DNA of 38,668 bases from Nocardioidaceae bacterium (GTDB lineage: Bacteria; Actinomycetota; Actinomycetes; Propionibacteriales; Nocardioidaceae), in assembly GCA_013698185.1 (NCBI GenBank), contig JACCVL010000095.1:1-38668 (forward strand), read 5' to 3'. The position numbers were made by a program, and so were the translations under genes. Below, one piece after another: positions 37,160 through 38,668 of this stretch; the stretch's first letter is position 1, and each line of letters opens with the position of its first letter. The notes beneath the pieces were generated by a model. The model worked only from the letters and a program-made list of their open reading frames with translations. It did no database searches and was not told the origin of the DNA.

Positions 37160-37181
37160 GCCTGCCCACCGTCGGTCGACG

Positions 37182-37985
37182 TCAGCGAGCGTCGCGGTGG
37201 CGGTCGAGCCAGGCCAGGAAGATGTCACCGGTCCGCTCCGGCCGGTCGGTGAAGAACAGGTGGTTTGCGTTGGCGAGGACCTCCAGCTCGGCTCCGGGCA
37301 CCTCGGCGGCGATGCGGCGGCCGTTGGCGGTGGGCACCAACCGGTCACCCTCGCCATGCACGACCAGCGTCGGTACGCGCAGCGACGGCAGCCGTTTCAG
37401 GCCCGACCACACCGCCGTCCCGCGCGCCTGGGCCAGATAGCCCTCCGGGGTGGACGCCAGCGGTAGGCGTACGGCCCAGTCCTCCTCGATGCGCTCGCGG
37501 GGGGTGCCGGGCGCGTAGTTGAACGGGATCGACGCCTCGGCGGCCTGCCGGGCCGTCAGGTTGCCGCGGTTGGCCAGCAGCTCGAGGGCCTCACGGTCCC
37601 AAACGGATTCGGCGGCGCCGGGGTGGGTGCACGCCAGCACCAGCGAGCGCACCCGGTCCGGCGCTGTCAGGGCGATCTCCTGCGCGACAAGCCCGCCCAT
37701 CGACGCGCCGACCACGTGCGCCGACGTCTCGCCTGCCTCGTCGAGCACCGCGAGGACGTCGCCGGCCATCGTCTCGACGCTGTACGGCGCGCCGGGCACG
37801 TCCCCGGTCCGCCCGGCACCCCGGTTGTCCAGCCGCAGCACTCGATAGCGCCCGGCCAACACCGGGGTGACCCGGAACCACATATCGCTGGGGTATGCCA
37901 GGCCCATGATCAAGACGACGGGCTCACCCTCACCCTCGCTGGTCCACCAGATGCGGGCTCCGTCGGGACGCTCCACGACGCTCAC
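37182..37985 (-). CDS. Alpha/beta-fold hydrolase
   Basis: A 267-residue alpha/beta hydrolase. The nucleophile elbow is S95 (VVGASMGGLV), the acid D is in HGEGDRLVP and the catalytic H is in NANHLFF; the oxyanion loop is LIMGLAYPSDMW. The family includes haloperoxidase-like esterases and 3-oxoadipate enol-lactonase-like enzymes, and no exact substrate can be given. GTG 37985 is chosen because GGAGGGAG lies 9 nt upstream and the protein then begins with the first beta strand; an in-frame start at 38015 lacks this. It is followed by a strong shared terminator. Confidence 0.93.
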   Translation of the reverse strand: MSVVERPDGARIWWTSEGEGEPVVLIMGLAYPSDMWFRVTPVLAGRYRVLRLDNRGAGRTGDVPGAPYSVETMAGDVLAVLDEAGETSAHVVGASMGGLVAQEIALTAPDRVRSLVLACTHPGAAESVWDREALELLANRGNLTARQAAEASIPFNYAPGTPRERIEEDWAVRLPLASTPEGYLAQARGTAVWSGLKRLPSLRVPTLVVHGEGDRLVPTANGRRIAAEVPGAELEVLANANHLFFTDRPERTGDIFLAWLDRHRDAR

Positions 37986-38165
37986 GGTCAGCAACTCCCT
38001 CCGGCACTTTCGCACTATGGCCTACTGCGGTCGGGCCAGGGTCGACCTCTGGGCAGCTACAACCGTCCGCTATTCGGCATGAGAGGGCTCGTGACCGCAT
38101 CCGATGTCGTACGTCAAACCGCCGCGTCCTTATTACCGTCATGGAAGACCACGCGGATCGGCTCC

Positions 38166-38668
38166 TCACGACCGTTTGGAGTCGCTATTGAGGGTCAAAA
38201 CACAGAACTCGTTGTCGTCGGGATCGGCCAGGACCACCCAGTTCACTCCATCCTGGCCGATGTCGATGCGACGTGCTCCCAGGGAGACGAGCCGGTTGAC
38301 CTCCGCTTGGCTATCGCCATGGACGGGTGGCGAGAGGTCGAAGTGCAGCCGGTTCCTCCCCACCTTCGGCATCAGTGGCGGACCGCCCCACGTGATCTTC
38401 GGTCCTGCGTCGGGCGAGCGGATAGCGGTCTCTTGATCCTGGTCCCAGACCAACGGCCAGCCCAGCGCCTGGCTCCAGAAGTACCCGACCTCCTGCGAAC
38501 CGTCACACGCCAGCGCCCCGATGAACCCGCAGTCAGCGAGAAAGCTGTTGCCCGGCTCGATCACGCAGAACTCGTTGCCTTCGGGGTCGGCAAGCACCAC
38601 ATGCCCCTCCTCCGGGCGTTGCCCGACATCGATGTGCCGAGCGCCAAGACCGAGCGATTTCGCCACCG
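38166..38668 (-). CDS. VOC-superfamily (glyoxalase/bleomycin-resistance-like) protein, 5' end beyond the window
   Basis: At least 166 residues; the frame is open to the right edge, so the N-terminus is missing. Two VOC-type motifs repeat: LGARHIDVGQ...HVVLADPEGNEFCVIEPG near the visible start and LGARRIDIGQ...WVVLADPDDNEFCVLT at the end, indicating a two-module protein of probably ~240 residues. The second module also has FWSQALGWPLVWDQDQETAI and NRLHFDLSPP. These folds bind metal ions and catalyse glyoxalase or dioxygenase reactions or bind drugs; the function here is unknown. The 150-180 nt gap to the hydrolase gene shows no other feature. Confidence 0.85.
   Translation of the reverse strand, partial: VAKSLGLGARHIDVGQRPEEGHVVLADPEGNEFCVIEPGNSFLADCGFIGALACDGSQEVGYFWSQALGWPLVWDQDQETAIRSPDAGPKITWGGPPLMPKVGRNRLHFDLSPPVHGDSQAEVNRLVSLGARRIDIGQDGVNWVVLADPDDNEFCVLTLNSDSKRS

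Overview
The window is very GC-rich with strong G/C bias at third codon positions, and it reads as a chromosomal segment of an actinomycete (Actinomycetia). A Rv2466c-type thioredoxin-fold enzyme, a group II truncated haemoglobin, several starts that look leaderless, and a gene order that follows Mycobacterium tuberculosis Rv2478c-Rv2465c (recalled from memory, not searched) all support this. The genus cannot be resolved from the sequence.

Layout. (1) 1-1889: the right end of an integrated mobile element. A DNA-binding XRE-type protein and a tyrosine integrase end 16 nt from the 3' end of an intact tRNA-Arg(TCT), the usual geometry of tRNA-targeted elements. (2) 1981-17835: a mostly housekeeping block. 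It holds a PrsW-like membrane protease, a secondary SSB, the ABC-F factor EttA, a divergent MarR/YceI pair with a readable promoter and operator, a thiolase, a hotdog thioesterase, GlbO, an SDR-DUF2867 protein, an MscS channel, an amidase, a small membrane protein plus a DUF5130-like protein, aminopeptidase N, an Rv2466c-like protein with a CPWA active site, and RpiB. Directly after rpiB, where M. tuberculosis has a Nei-type DNA glycosylase, only a deleted remnant survives. (3) 18039-25279: signalling and surface functions. These are a membrane SpoIIE-type phosphatase, a GAF-PAS-GGDEF diguanylate cyclase, a Tat-exported clan-GH-A-like glycosidase, and two tandem secreted FN3-RTX proteins. The glycosidase gene has an apparent frameshift upstream of its signal peptide, and the first RTX gene has an in-frame TGA in its signal-peptide region; the second RTX copy is intact. 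(4) 25314-38668: accessory metabolism, transport and stress functions. These are a PPOX flavoprotein, a GT-C glycosyltransferase-like membrane protein, a DUF1992 protein, a divergent VIT1-like / Fet4-like iron-transport pair, a DUF1348 protein followed by a truncated GNAT, a CocE-type hydrolase, a FUSC-type exporter, a dienelactone-hydrolase-like protein, a secreted trypsin-like protease, a ferritin-like protein with amphipathic repeats behind a CRP/GlxR-like palindrome, an alpha/beta hydrolase, and a VOC protein that runs off the right edge.

The most interesting observations are the element/tRNA junction, the nei remnant in an otherwise conserved block, the c-di-GMP cyclase placed ahead of a secreted glycosidase/RTX cluster whose first two signal-peptide regions are disrupted, and the CRP-like site ahead of the ferritin-like gene. 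I found no CRISPR array, no rRNA, no insertion sequence and no clear new defence system.
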